64,000 nucleotides of DNA. It comes from Bacillus sp. F19 (GTDB taxonomy: Bacteria; Bacillota; Bacilli; Bacillales; Bacillaceae). Both the position numbers and the translations under genes were made by a program. The stretch covers positions 1,452,001 through 1,516,000 of the forward strand of contig CP085710.1 of assembly GCA_023823795.1 (NCBI GenBank), written 5' to 3'. Under the pieces are notes generated by a model, which saw nothing but the letters and a program-made list of their open reading frames with translations, did no database searches and was not told the origin of the DNA. This document shows, one piece after another, positions 46,282 through 54,919 of this stretch (positions within the stretch are counted from its first letter, which is position 1; every line of letters starts with the position of its first letter).

Positions 46282-46520
46282 GATATTCCAGCATTAAAAA
46301 TCCCAATCTATCAGTTATATAAATGAGAAATTGGGATTTAATTATTCAACAATTGCGCCCGTTAATTGAATAACACATGAGCTTCTATTAGCTGGTATAG
46401 CCATCCATGGCACATAAATGCGGTACCATCAAATAAATGAAAATTTTAATTTTCAGGATAGATAAACATGAAATTAAACGACACTATTATTTTTGAAATA
46501 ACTTTATTGTTACTCAACAT

Positions 46521-46997
46521 TTAACATACATCGCAACTTGGCACATTATCTTCTGATATCCAGTCATAGTCTCTTTTTGGTGGGCAAGGTGTTCCAAAGG
46601 AAACACACTCAGTAGCTGGAGTACCATACACTCTATGTTTGTATACACAACACTTCCAAGCAGGGGCATAGGGATAAGGGTAGTAAAATTGATAATAAGG
46701 AATATGGTCACCACCATGATTACCTCCTTTATAGCCTGGATAGAATGGAAGCATTTCATTTCCTACCTCCTGCCCACCCATATAATATGATTGTAGTACC
46801 GGTGGTGGTTCAGGCCCTGAATAATTTGGACAATGGTTGCAATAAGAAACAGGATATTTTCTCCAAAGTCTGTAACCTTGCCATATCGGTGGACAATCAC
46901 CGTCAAAGCATCTTCTATAAAAATAAACCTGTGGGGTCTCCGGGGATTTTCGCAGATAAATACCACAACACATCGCGCTGCCGTAAGAATAATACAT
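46521..46997 (-). CDS. Cys/Tyr/Pro-rich protein, possible spore-surface protein
   Basis: This 158-residue protein contains 13 cysteines and many Tyr, Pro and Gly (for example YYQFYYPYPYAPAWKCC). It has no signal peptide or known catalytic motif. I chose the ATG at 46997; an upstream in-frame start at 47033 lacks a good ribosome site. Together with the 93-residue gene it suggests disulfide-crosslinked coat material. Function is inferred only from composition and the sporulating host. Confidence 0.5.
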   Translation of the reverse strand: MYYSYGSAMCCGIYLRKSPETPQVYFYRRCFDGDCPPIWQGYRLWRKYPVSYCNHCPNYSGPEPPPVLQSYYMGGQEVGNEMLPFYPGYKGGNHGGDHIPYYQFYYPYPYAPAWKCCVYKHRVYGTPATECVSFGTPCPPKRDYDWISEDNVPSCDVC

Positions 46998-47076
46998 ACT
47001 CAACACTTCTTTCCTAAAATGTAAACAACACAATAACTATATATTCCTGAACTCAGTATTAGGAGCTTTGTCCTAA

Positions 47077-47365
47077 AATTAACGTAAATTCCCATTGTGA
47101 TTATGTGTGTTATTCCATTGATATGAACGAAACTGTCAACCCACCACACATCATGTGGGGGACTGTGAGCACCTTCAAATGTTGTTATCTGCACGGTAAC
47201 ATTAAATAAGTAACTGCCTTGTGGCAGCTTCTTAATTTGGGTTATATTACCGCAATAATTTTGTTTAATTTCACCATATTGCTTCTTCAATTCCTGTTGA
47301 ATTGAGGGATAAAGCAAAATGAAAATCAAGTCATCACGCAACTGTATATCATTTTTAGTTGCGGT
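47077..47365 (-). pseudogene. DUF3888-like secreted protein, 5'-truncated
   Basis: The minus-strand frame [19 protein letters not shown] with KLPQGSYLFNVTVQITTFEG and AHSPP is typical of DUF3888 proteins. The start and signal peptide are missing because an IS231 fragment abuts at 47,366. The C-terminal end also seems altered and the frame runs to 47,000. Confidence 0.55.
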
Positions 47366-48068
47366 TGTTCATCGGCTAACAAAAGAACAACAACAAAAAC
47401 GATTACAAGATCAAACTGTAAGAGAAAAAAAGAAAGGAATGAAGTATTCTCCTCGTAGTAAACGACTCAGTGGTATCAATGTATATATGACAAACACTCC
47501 TACAGATATTGTCCCGATGGGACAAGTACATGATTGGTACTCTTTACGTTGGCAAATCGAAATTTTATTTAAAACGTGGAAATCATTCTTTCAAATTCAT
47601 CAGTGTAAAAAGATAAAACCAGAAAGATGGGAGTGCCATTTGTATGGACAATTGATTGCCATTCTACTCTGTTCTTCTATCATGTTTCAAATGCGGCAAT
47701 TTATGAAAAAGAAACGAGAACTGAGTGAGTATAAGGCCATATATATGGTTAAAGATTATTTTCTTCTTCTTTTCCAAGCTATACAGAAAGACACCCAAGA
47801 GCTATCAAAGGTTCTACTTCGCCTGTTCAACCTCCTACAGCAAAACGGGCGAAAATCTCATCGATATGAGAAGAAAACAGTCTTTGATATATTAGGTGTC
47901 GTTTACAATTGTACCATGTCTGATAATCAAGCGGCTTAATTCAAAAAAGGAAACACGTTAGGGTTTATTTCGTATGCAAATCTTTAAAGCATCTACATAT
48001 AGACTTTCGAAAAAAAGAAACAATCTTGCTTATCATTGACGTTACATGAGCTTAGCTTGATAGCGATG
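47366..48068 (+). pseudogene. IS231-type transposase C-terminal fragment and right end, copy 2
   Basis: About 98% identical to 31,305-32,010. This copy keeps the correct C-terminus ([20 protein letters not shown] ... MSDNQAA), but has lost 6 bp near 47,700 and everything 5' of the VVHRL codons. It ends TTGATAGCGATG. Confidence 0.82.
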
Positions 48069-48105
48069 GGGTTTCACCAGCAAAACGCAGATTTACAACG
48101 TTAAG
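48068..48105 (+). repeat. Tn3-type 38-bp terminal repeat next to the IS231 end
   Basis: Starts GGGGTTTCACCAGC (first G shared with the IS end) and ends ACAACGTTAAG. With the inward-facing repeat at 50,151-50,186 it may bracket an older mini element into which the 1.9-kb element was inserted. Confidence 0.6.
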
Positions 48106-48348
48106 GAGATTCAGTCAATCAAATTGCCTTTTTTCACAACGTTAAGGGGTAATACCAGCGTCCGTGACACCAGGGCAAACGTCTGTAATAAATCGGAAAT
48201 ACATATCAAGAAGTTCTAATATGTTGGCCAGGATCTGCTTCTTGGAGAGATCGGCTTTAGGCTCCTCTGCCGCGCATGCATAAGCGCCGTTAGAATAAGG
48301 CAAACTATCCCCAACCAGCGCCAATTATCGTGCAAAGGGGCAATAGTT

Positions 48349-49404
48349 ATGACGGTTAAGATGATCGCAAAGTGGGATGGGAACAGCTTTCTAAAGGTCC
48401 TCGATGCAGCCGGAAAAGAGACAAAGCTGCCGCAATATCTGAAAGTCGATCACACAGGTACAACTAACGGAAGAGATTATTTCACTGTGCTTGAAGGACG
48501 GGCAAAGGATCAAAAATACAGCGTCGATTCTCAGGCTAAAGCGCTCGGCCCTGTGACTAGCTATAAACCCTCAGAAGTTTTGAAATTCCACCCAGCGAAA
48601 AATTTGCTCCGCATCCCGCACCAGGTCGAGTATGAAGCGGAAACCGATCCATATAATCCTATTCCTGAGGGGAATCATTGTATACAGGTCGTGGATACTG
48701 ATCATAAAAACAATTATCCTGAAGCCGGTCCGTATCAATTTTCCTGGTTTCCAATCGGTTTGGAAGGAGCACGCTATCTTCATCCTGGAACAGTTTCTGC
48801 GGGTTGCCTTACCGTAACTGACCTCACAAAATGGAATGACATCTACGATTTTTTGATCAACCGACGCAAGAACAATGATTGCGTGAGTATGCTGCAGGTT
48901 TGTCCTCCCGACGCAGAGGATTGGTGCAGGTTATTTAACGGCAAATACCAAATTACTGTTGATGGTGTAGCGTATGCTTGGGGCATACTGAACTTAAACT
49001 TTTCGAAAGGCGCAGACAACTGGCTCAATGTTGTGGGCACAACAGACAATCATCGCTACACCTTCCGTGGTGCTTTTGCACTCACCAAAGATGCACCGGT
49101 AGCCCATTCCTTCGGCCCTCAAGATGGAGGCATCATGGAAGGCAGGCTGACAGATAACCAGCCAAGCTCGCACTGGCCGCGTGAATGTGATCTGCGCGTG
49201 GGATGCTGGGAACTCAATTTCCAACCGGGTCTCATGATTCCGGTGCAAATTCAATGGAAAGGAACTATCGCACAAGGATACTGGAATCACGGTGCTCCTC
49301 ACAGACTTGAATTGAAGGCGCTAGAACTGAGAAAGCGCCCCTGGTACAACTATCCATGGAACTATCCGGTCTGGAGCCCATATCCGCCACCACTGCCAGT
49401 TTAG
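48349..49404 (+). CDS. L,D-transpeptidase-like protein carried by the mini transposon
   Basis: This 351-residue protein has an LDT-like active-site motif, YLHPGTVSAGCLTV, with His145, Ser150 and Cys153, preceded by IPEGNHCIQVVD. No signal peptide is evident. The C-terminal half (about 200-320) is a separate beta-rich region, and the tail is Pro/Trp/Tyr-rich (YPWNYPVWSPYPPPLP). Base composition near 50% GC is clearly higher than in flanking DNA. Assignment to the YkuD superfamily is by motif only; the usual HGC is GxVSAGC here. Confidence 0.5.
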   Translation: MTVKMIAKWDGNSFLKVLDAAGKETKLPQYLKVDHTGTTNGRDYFTVLEGRAKDQKYSVDSQAKALGPVTSYKPSEVLKFHPAKNLLRIPHQVEYEAETDPYNPIPEGNHCIQVVDTDHKNNYPEAGPYQFSWFPIGLEGARYLHPGTVSAGCLTVTDLTKWNDIYDFLINRRKNNDCVSMLQVCPPDAEDWCRLFNGKYQITVDGVAYAWGILNLNFSKGADNWLNVVGTTDNHRYTFRGAFALTKDAPVAHSFGPQDGGIMEGRLTDNQPSSHWPRECDLRVGCWELNFQPGLMIPVQIQWKGTIAQGYWNHGAPHRLELKALELRKRPWYNYPWNYPVWSPYPPPLPV

Positions 49405-49458
49405 ATTCACGTTCCAATAAATGACAAGGACAATACCCTTGCACAAGGAGATGGGAAA

Positions 49459-49707
49459 ATGACAGAGAAAAAGGAAGAAATCAACAAAGAGCTCAGCGAG
49501 AGAGACAGAGATACTCGGCCAGCCGAGCAAGGTGGAAGCGGAAACGAAGCAAAAAACGAGGCTGGCACTAAGGACCGCGAGAACTTTTCCTCACTTTACG
49601 GAGAGAAGAGCACTGGACCCAGCGAGAAAACGACTGATACTCAGAACGGAGAGAAGAGCACTGGACCCAGCGGAAAAACGAGTGATACTCAGAGCAACGA
49701 AAAATGA
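49459..49707 (+). CDS. Small low-complexity protein with a tandem 16-residue repeat
   Basis: This 82-residue hydrophilic protein has AAGGAGATGG before the ATG. Its C-terminus is two copies of GEKSTGPSxKTxDTQ encoded by tandem 48-bp DNA repeats (49,601-49,648 and 49,649-49,696). It is predicted to be disordered. It lies 55 bases after the L,D-transpeptidase-like gene, probably in the same transcript. Function unknown. Confidence 0.5.
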   Translation: MTEKKEEINKELSERDRDTRPAEQGGSGNEAKNEAGTKDRENFSSLYGEKSTGPSEKTTDTQNGEKSTGPSGKTSDTQSNEK

Positions 49708-49873
49708 TACGTTTTGAGTGACGCTTGACCAAGCTCCGCAGCTAGATTGCTCAAACCAAAAACAAGCCTTCGAAGGGCGAGCCCCAGCAAGTCTCTCAAA
49801 TATCTCGCGCCCAATGGGATTCAGACTCCATTGACCAAGCATATACGGCGCGGCAACTTCCGCCAACAAATGT

Positions 49874-49910
49874 CTTAGCGTGGGTAACGTCATTTGGTTG
49901 GCGGTACCCT
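49874..49910 (-). repeat. Tn4430-like terminal repeat inside the mini transposon
   Basis: The reverse complement starts AGGGTACCGCCAACC and ends CCCACGCTAAG (37 bp). It has no matching partner in the element. Confidence 0.55.
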
Positions 49911-50150
49911 AAATTCAAACAATCAGGTGGAAAAGAGCATTGTGCGGCTTCATTTTATTCCGATACTCACCGTTTTCGGAACTATCAGCAAGATTGCTCC
50001 ATTATTTTACAAACGTTTGCGGGTGGTGACAGCTACGCTGGTACTACCCCGTTAAGGATGTCCAATGTCAAAAAGCAAGCTTTATGACATAGTGGGATGG
50101 CTCTAATTCGCATGTCAAAAGGCTAATTTTCAAAAATGATTTTCCTTATC

Positions 50151-50186
50151 CTTAGCGTTTTTTCGCGTTTTGGTTGGCGCTACCCC
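50151..50186 (-). repeat. Tn3-type terminal repeat (36 bp)
   Basis: The reverse complement starts GGGGTAGCGCCAACC and ends ACGCTAAG. It faces the repeat at 48,068 and would close a roughly 210-bp mini element if the 1.9-kb insertion is ignored. ATGTCAAAAAGC with an inverted partner lies between, possibly a resolution site. No gene is seen in 50,187-50,419. Confidence 0.55.
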
Positions 50187-50419
50187 TGTTAGAATTCAGA
50201 AGAGATTGTGAAGGTTTGTACTTAAAGTAACGGGTGCTTATCTTGAATAAGGTTTAGGCAATGATCTTCAACAATAGGGCCCGATTGTGGAACAACATAG
50301 GTAGAAAATGATCAAACTTTTTTATGGAAAACAAACTGAAATCTGCTGGAGAAGAATCTATTTTGATCAATCTTTGAACAGCTCCCTGTCAAGTAGACAG
50401 TGGAAATAATAAAAATACT

Positions 50420-50582
50420 TTAAGCGGCTTGAACCCTGTATTCCAATGGGCTCAAGCCGTTTAATCTTTCTTGGTAACGTTCGTTATTGTAAAACTGGAT
50501 ATAATCATCTATTGCTTGTTGTAACGCTTCAAATGTTTCATACTTATGTAGGTAATATTTTTCACACTTCAACGTCATGTTG
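50420..50582 (-). pseudogene. IS3-family orfB, C-terminal fragment
   Basis: The minus-strand frame ends QAIDDYIQFYNNERYQERL then NGLSPLEYRVQAA and a stop. This is the C-terminus of an IS150-type orfB. CTGTCAAGTAGACAG nearby (50,386) matches the end of the complete IS3 element at 20.3 kb. The rest of the gene is missing. Confidence 0.7.
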
Positions 50583-50585
50583 GAG

Positions 50586-50827
50586 GGTTGAATGCAAGTC
50601 TTGTGATGCCGAGAGAGGTGTTCAAGTCAGCCATCCTGAACAACACTGCTTCCATCATTGTCAGTCACCAGCACCCCTCGCAGGACATTCATCCCTCAAG
50701 AGAAGATATGGATGTCACAAGACGGTTGGTGGAATGCGGGAAGATCCTCGGGATAGAGGTACTGGATCATATCATCGTAAATGCGAGTGCCGATTATTAC
50801 AGCATGAAAGAAAAAGGATACGTCTAA
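50586..50827 (+). pseudogene. RadC/JAB-domain protein, C-terminal fragment
   Basis: The frame NASLVMPREVFKSAILNNTA continues to SIIVSHQHPSQD and LGIEVLDHIIVN. This is the JAMM-type C-terminal half of a RadC-like protein common in plasmids and integrative elements. The usual HPSGD is HPSQD. No proper start exists and the 5' half is replaced by IS DNA. Confidence 0.65.
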
Positions 50828-50880
50828 GACATGAAGAGGAGGATTCCGCCCTCTTCTTTCTTTTTTTATTTTTGTGAAAG

Positions 50881-50940
50881 TCGAGTTGTAGGGGCATTGG
50901 GCCCCTACAACTCGAGCTGCATGCAACGTTACACGTTGCT
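50881..50940. repeat. Two consecutive perfect inverted repeats
   Basis: TCGAGTTGTAGGGGC pairs perfectly with GCCCCTACAACTCGA (15 bp, 5-nt loop), and GCAACGT-TAC-ACGTTGC follows at 50,924. There is no T-run, so a replication, transfer or recombination site is as likely as a terminator. Confidence 0.55.
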
Positions 50941-50980
50941 ACAGCATAAAAAAAGAACATAAAACAGAAAGGTTGTCTAT

Positions 50981-51028
50981 GTTGACTAAGTCAACAATGG
51001 AACACATAATGATGTTGACTAGGTCAAC
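50981..51028. promoter_or_regulatory. Two palindromic operators
   Basis: GTTGACTAAGTCAAC (50,981-50,995) and GTTGACTAGGTCAAC (51,014-51,028) are near-perfect 15-bp palindromes with centres 33 bp apart, that is, about three helical turns. They lie just before the ribosome site of the next gene, so a dimeric regulator probably binds here. Confidence 0.6.
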
Positions 51029-51041
51029 TGGAGGGAGTTAC

Positions 51042-51545
51042 ATGAAACAATCAACTGGGCGTATTCTTGAGACTTTCCCTGCATTTAAAGGGAAATTAAA
51101 GGCGTATGAGAACGTTTTATCAGCAGAAGAAGCAATGGACGGATTAAATCCTGTAGAAGCAACATTTTTAACATTAGCTTGGTTTTTTGAAGACCCTGGA
51201 CGCCAATAGTTTAACATTGGTTTGTTGTATAACCATTTAGACGATGACTGGCTGGAACAAGCATTAGAATTAATGGCTCTATTTTTCAGAGAAGATACCT
51301 TTTTGATAAAAAAGCCAGCTCTTTCGTTTGTTCGGAAAGGCAGCGATGGCTTCTTTTCGCAAAAACAATTTGCCGATTATTTAAAAGAGAATGGATTGAA
51401 TTATGATAAACGGAAACTGAATGTGTATTATTATCGAGGCAAGATACCAGAACCGGATTTGGAACTGGGAGGAACGGTCTATTGGAGCAGGGCATCGGTT
51501 GAGACATTTTGTGAACAAGAAAAAAGCCGTTTGAAAACGGATTAA
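51042..51545 (+). pseudogene. DUF6075-like gene interrupted by one TAG
   Basis: GGAGGGAG precedes an ATG at 51042. The frame runs 55 codons to TAG 51207-51209 and continues in the same frame for another 112 codons (FNIGLLYNHLDDDWLEQALE ... VETFCEQEKSRLKTD). The two halves read as one protein, with FFEDPGRQ before and FNIG after the stop. Replacement of a CAG or similar codon by TAG is the simplest reading. The C-terminal part could also be restarted from TTG 51222. Confidence 0.6.
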
Positions 51546-52019
51546 TCGGTAAGGGGAAGGGTCTTGTCTTAAGGGAATGGCTATATCTGAATCCTAGAAA
51601 GATCGTGGCAAAGGGTATGTATTATCATGTTCTTGTTGATGTGCGTTTTTAACCAGGAGTCTAGGGTACCTGTTCTTTTTACTGCACAAATAAAAAGGTA
51701 AAGAACGTAAGCAAAGGATATAAAACTAAGTTCATTAAAACCTTGGTACTTTTGGGGAGCCCAAAAGGGTCTGCTCATCGATTGTAAGGCTGCAAAAAAC
51801 GCATCCTAACATTCCCTGGCATCTCGCTTCACTCTAAAATTCAAGCGAACAACAGTCTGTAAGAATGATAGCCATCATTCAACATTCTGTTTGTTCCAAT
51901 GCATTTCTTAACGAGTGAACGACTCTGAAGATCAAAATCAAAAACGAAAAGAATTAAGCCAAACATGACAGCAGCCAATCGGCTGCTTTTTATTTTGTGT
52001 TTTTCCACCCTTTTGCGCT

Positions 52020-52195
52020 GCGAATCGTACAAGTACGCAATCCGAGCTAACCTTTCAGCAGCCTGAGCCTCCTAGGCTTGCGCCCTCCACCTGCTGAAAG
52101 CTAAGTCGGATAGTCAGCCAGTCAAGGGGCAATAAAGTATTTTGATTACCAACACTTCGTACCATCAAAAAACTTTTTGTGCTTATCCCTTGACC
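52020..52195. repeat. Dyad-rich non-coding segment, possible transfer or replication origin
   Basis: CGTACAAGTACG, CTTTCAGCAG...CTGCTGAAAG and GTCAAGGG...CCCTTGAC form three successive inverted repeats in 180 bases. They lie upstream of an ArdC-type gene, a position where oriT or a lagging-strand origin is often found. The remaining part of 51,546-52,298 has no gene I can support. Confidence 0.45.
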
Positions 52196-52298
52196 GTCTG
52201 CCTATGCTGCTTGTTCGTTCTCCACGTTAAAAGGGCGAAAATCATCCCCTTTAGGGAAGCGACTCGCTCACAGCGCAAAAACAAGGGAGGAAAAATCA

Positions 52299-53138
52299 AT
52301 GGCAAAAACAAAAAGTAAAGCACTAGAAGAAATCAAAGATCAATTAGATCAAGGCATTCAGGAACTGATGACGAGTGAGAAGTTTCAAAAGTGGCTGCAA
52401 TTCCTATCTAGTTTTCATAGCTACAGTTTTAACAATACCATTCTTATCTACATGCAACGACCTAATGCAACGCTTGTCAAAGGCTTTAACGAATGGAAAA
52501 AACATGGCCGGTTCGTTGAAAAAGGGGCTAAAGCCATTAAGGTGCTTGCTCCGTTAATTGGGAAGAAAAAAGAGAAAGAAGAAAGTAACAACGAGGAAAA
52601 AGAAAAGAATGTTCTTTACGGTTTTCGATTTGTGAATGTGTTTGATGTTTCAAGTACAGATGGAGAAGAGCTTCCAACACCTACAGTCAAAATGTTAGAA
52701 GGAGACGGAGAACAGGAAAAAGCCTTGCTGCAGGAATGGATCCAAAAAATAGATGTACCCGTCATTTTTGAAAACACAGGAGAGGCAAACGGCTATTATC
52801 ACCTCATCCATCATTACATTGCCATTCATGAAGGGAGAAGCACCATCCAGCAGTTAAAAACATTGATCCACGAATACGGCCATCATTTACTGCATGCTAA
52901 GGGTGCAAAATTTGAGGAGGAAGGCAGTTGTATCAGAGAAGCACAAGCAGAAGCCGTGGCGTATGTAGTCATGAATCATTTTGGCTATGAGACTGGACAA
53001 TATAGTTTTGGATACATTGCTGGATGGAGCCAGGATATCAACATCATGAAACAGATTGGGAGCGATATTGTCACCTGTAGCCGTCAAATCATTGAAGTAC
53101 TTAATCAACAACAGCCTAAAGAAACGGCGACTGCTTAA
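52299..53138 (+). CDS. ArdC-like antirestriction protein with zincin domain
   Basis: This 279-residue protein combines an N-terminal ssDNA-binding ArdC domain (residues about 8-120, with SFNNTILIYMQRP and GFNEWKKHGRFVEKGAKAI) and a C-terminal metallopeptidase domain with HEYGHH (191-196) and a following EAQAEAVAY helix. Such proteins protect incoming plasmid DNA from restriction during conjugation. GGGAGG precedes the ATG. It marks plasmid or integrative-element backbone. Confidence 0.85.
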   Translation: MAKTKSKALEEIKDQLDQGIQELMTSEKFQKWLQFLSSFHSYSFNNTILIYMQRPNATLVKGFNEWKKHGRFVEKGAKAIKVLAPLIGKKKEKEESNNEEKEKNVLYGFRFVNVFDVSSTDGEELPTPTVKMLEGDGEQEKALLQEWIQKIDVPVIFENTGEANGYYHLIHHYIAIHEGRSTIQQLKTLIHEYGHHLLHAKGAKFEEEGSCIREAQAEAVAYVVMNHFGYETGQYSFGYIAGWSQDINIMKQIGSDIVTCSRQIIEVLNQQQPKETATA

Positions 53139-53147
53139 ATGCGGTTG

Positions 53148-53161
53148 CCCCCTTTCGGGGG
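53148..53161 (+). terminator. Short GC hairpin after ardC
   Basis: CCCCC-TTTC-GGGGG followed by TTTAAAATA, ten bases after the stop. Confidence 0.6.
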
Positions 53162-53239
53162 TTTAAAATAATGGAAATAATTGACGCAATTATCTTGATG
53201 TCACTGCTAAACTGGATAGAAGAGGAAGGATGATAGTGG

Positions 53240-53734
53240 ATGAAAACCTGTGCATATTGTGGAAGCCCGGTTCAATCTATTGATCGATATGAATACTATT
53301 GCACTTTTTGTATGATGAAGCTGAAAGATGAGGATGTTCAGGAGAACGGAAAGAGGAAAAACTACCTACCTGCATCGCAGCCTTCTCATTCTGACTTGAA
53401 CAAAAGTACACCGGAGCTTATGCGTTTTTCCACGGTTGAACTGCTGTTCCTTTTGAAGTTCGCCAGAAAGGAACGAGCGGACATTTACACGCAGCGGTAT
53501 ATCTTTATTCGAGCGATGAAGGAAGGAGCAGACGAATTTACTGATGCAGAGGTATACACTTTTAATGAATATGAAAAAGCCACCCGAAAATGTTTTGTTC
53601 TTGAGAACCTAATCCGGGTACGGCTTGGATACTACCCTGCTAAACTGACAGATTCTTATATTCAGACTCTTGCAGCAAGAGTGGAGGAGTCCGTTAAAAA
53701 AGATATGGTGATCCAACAGCCAAAACTAATTTAG
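53240..53734 (+). CDS. Zinc-ribbon protein of mobile-element type
   Basis: This 164-residue protein begins with CAYCGSPV and CTFCMMK, a four-cysteine zinc ribbon (residues 4-28), followed by a helical domain (TPELMRFSTVELLFLLKFAR ...). AGGAAGG precedes the ATG. It follows ardC by about 100 bases and has its own terminator. I associate this gene type with Bacillus plasmids, but its function is unknown. Confidence 0.65.
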   Translation: MKTCAYCGSPVQSIDRYEYYCTFCMMKLKDEDVQENGKRKNYLPASQPSHSDLNKSTPELMRFSTVELLFLLKFARKERADIYTQRYIFIRAMKEGADEFTDAEVYTFNEYEKATRKCFVLENLIRVRLGYYPAKLTDSYIQTLAARVEESVKKDMVIQQPKLI

Positions 53735-53784
53735 GGAAAATTATCATTAAAAGTACTAATCATTACATGATAGCGAAGACGATT

Positions 53785-53815
53785 AATAACCACCTTTAAA
53801 TTCCAGGTGGTTATT
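53785..53815 (+). terminator. Terminator of the zinc-ribbon gene
   Basis: AATAACCACCT / AGGTGGTTATT, perfect 11-bp stem. Confidence 0.8.
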
Positions 53816-53846
53816 TTGATGATCAATATGTAAGGAGGGTTATCGA

Positions 53847-53942
53847 ATGCTCTTTTGTTGGCTTCCGATATCATGCTACCTTGATACAAGTCAATTCGGT
53901 CTAATTTTTATGCTTTCACTTTCACTTTTGAGACAGTTTTAG
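53847..53942 (+). CDS. Possible 31-aa leader peptide or remnant
   Basis: AAGGAGGG is ideally spaced before an ATG that encodes 31 residues (MLFCWLPISCYLDTSQFGLI ...) ending in TAG. It lies upstream of an ABC transporter that lacks its binding-protein gene. It could be a leader peptide, or the stub of a lost gene. Weakly supported. Confidence 0.3.
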   Translation: MLFCWLPISCYLDTSQFGLIFMLSLSLLRQF

Positions 53943-54139
53943 ATTTCTTTCCTAAGGAAAATGGTCTCCCAACTATCTAACAATAAATAAAAGCTTATTT
54001 TAATCGTATTACTGGTTTTAACATCCAATCTGTTTTTACCAAACTACCATATGATAAAATATATTCTTTTTCCTAAAAACAAATATTATTGATGAAAGAG
54101 TTTACATTTTATTATTATCCTAATTTTGGAGGGATCGCC

Positions 54140-54919
54140 GTGGTCTTTTTACAGTTAAATTCCATTAGTCAAACCTACTTTTCAAAACGATCGGCCACAA
54201 CGGCCTTAGAAGATATATCATTATCTGTTCGAGAAGGAGAATTCATCTCCTTTCTTGGTCCGAGTGGTTGTGGGAAAACGACAGTTTTATCGATTATTGC
54301 GGGATTGTTTCCTCCCACAGAGGGTTCTGTTACTCTAAGCGATCAACTCATTAAAGGACCACATCCAAAAATCGGATATATGCTTCAACAAGACTACCTG
54401 TTCCCGTGGAAAACAGTCAAAGAAAACGTGCTTCTCGGATTAAAATTAAGAGATCAGCTTAACGAACAACATGTATCTAACACCTTTTCGTTACTTAAAG
54501 AAGTTGGTTTAGAGGGTACCTTAGATATGTATCCATCACAACTTTCAGGTGGAATGCGGCAACGGGTGGCTTTTGTACGGACACTTGCTACCAACCCTAA
54601 GATATTGTTGCTTGATGAACCCTTTTCCGCACTCGACTACCAGACGAAACTAAAGCTTGAAGATCTAGTTTCAGTTACATTAACTGAGCATAACAAAACC
54701 GCAATCCTTGTTACACATGACATCAGTGAGGCCATTGCTATGAGTGAAAGGATCATTTTATTTTCAAAGAATCCAGGACGTATCTTTCGTACCTTTAAAA
54801 TTCCAGAAACCCTAAGGAAGCTTACCCCATTTGAGGCTCGACAGCATCCTGATTTCTCTTTGATGTTCCAGCAAATTTGGGAGGAGTTGGAGCACACTGA
54901 ACAAAACGACAGTGAATAA
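54140..54919 (+). CDS. ABC transporter ATPase (nitrate/sulfonate/pyrimidine-precursor type)
   Basis: This 259-residue SsuB/ThiZ/TauB-type ATPase has Walker [10 protein letters not shown] (40-48), signature [10 protein letters not shown] and Walker [13 protein letters not shown]. The GTG at 54140 has GGAGGG six bases upstream; the ORF extends further up without a ribosome site. It overlaps the permease gene by eight bases. The substrate cannot be read from the ATPase; sulfonates, taurine or thiamine precursors are options. Confidence 0.82.
   Translation: MVFLQLNSISQTYFSKRSATTALEDISLSVREGEFISFLGPSGCGKTTVLSIIAGLFPPTEGSVTLSDQLIKGPHPKIGYMLQQDYLFPWKTVKENVLLGLKLRDQLNEQHVSNTFSLLKEVGLEGTLDMYPSQLSGGMRQRVAFVRTLATNPKILLLDEPFSALDYQTKLKLEDLVSVTLTEHNKTAILVTHDISEAIAMSERIILFSKNPGRIFRTFKIPETLRKLTPFEARQHPDFSLMFQQIWEELEHTEQNDSE

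Larger units (their letters stand above)
48146..50050. mobile_element. 1,905-bp non-autonomous transposon with TSD GTTAA
   Basis: The left end GGGGTAATACCAGCGT and the right end (reverse complement GGGGTAGTACCAGCGT) continue as imperfect inverted repeats of about 45 bp that share CAAACGTYTGTAA. The element is flanked by GTTAA on both sides (48,141-48,145 and 50,051-50,055), a 5-bp target duplication typical of Tn3-type transposition. It carries an L,D-transpeptidase-like gene and a small repeat protein but no transposase. Confidence 0.7.

Noticed and set aside
46521-46997. RiPP precursor or metallothionein
   Set aside because: No modification or export genes are adjacent and the protein is long and Tyr/Pro-rich; a coat-like structural role fits better.
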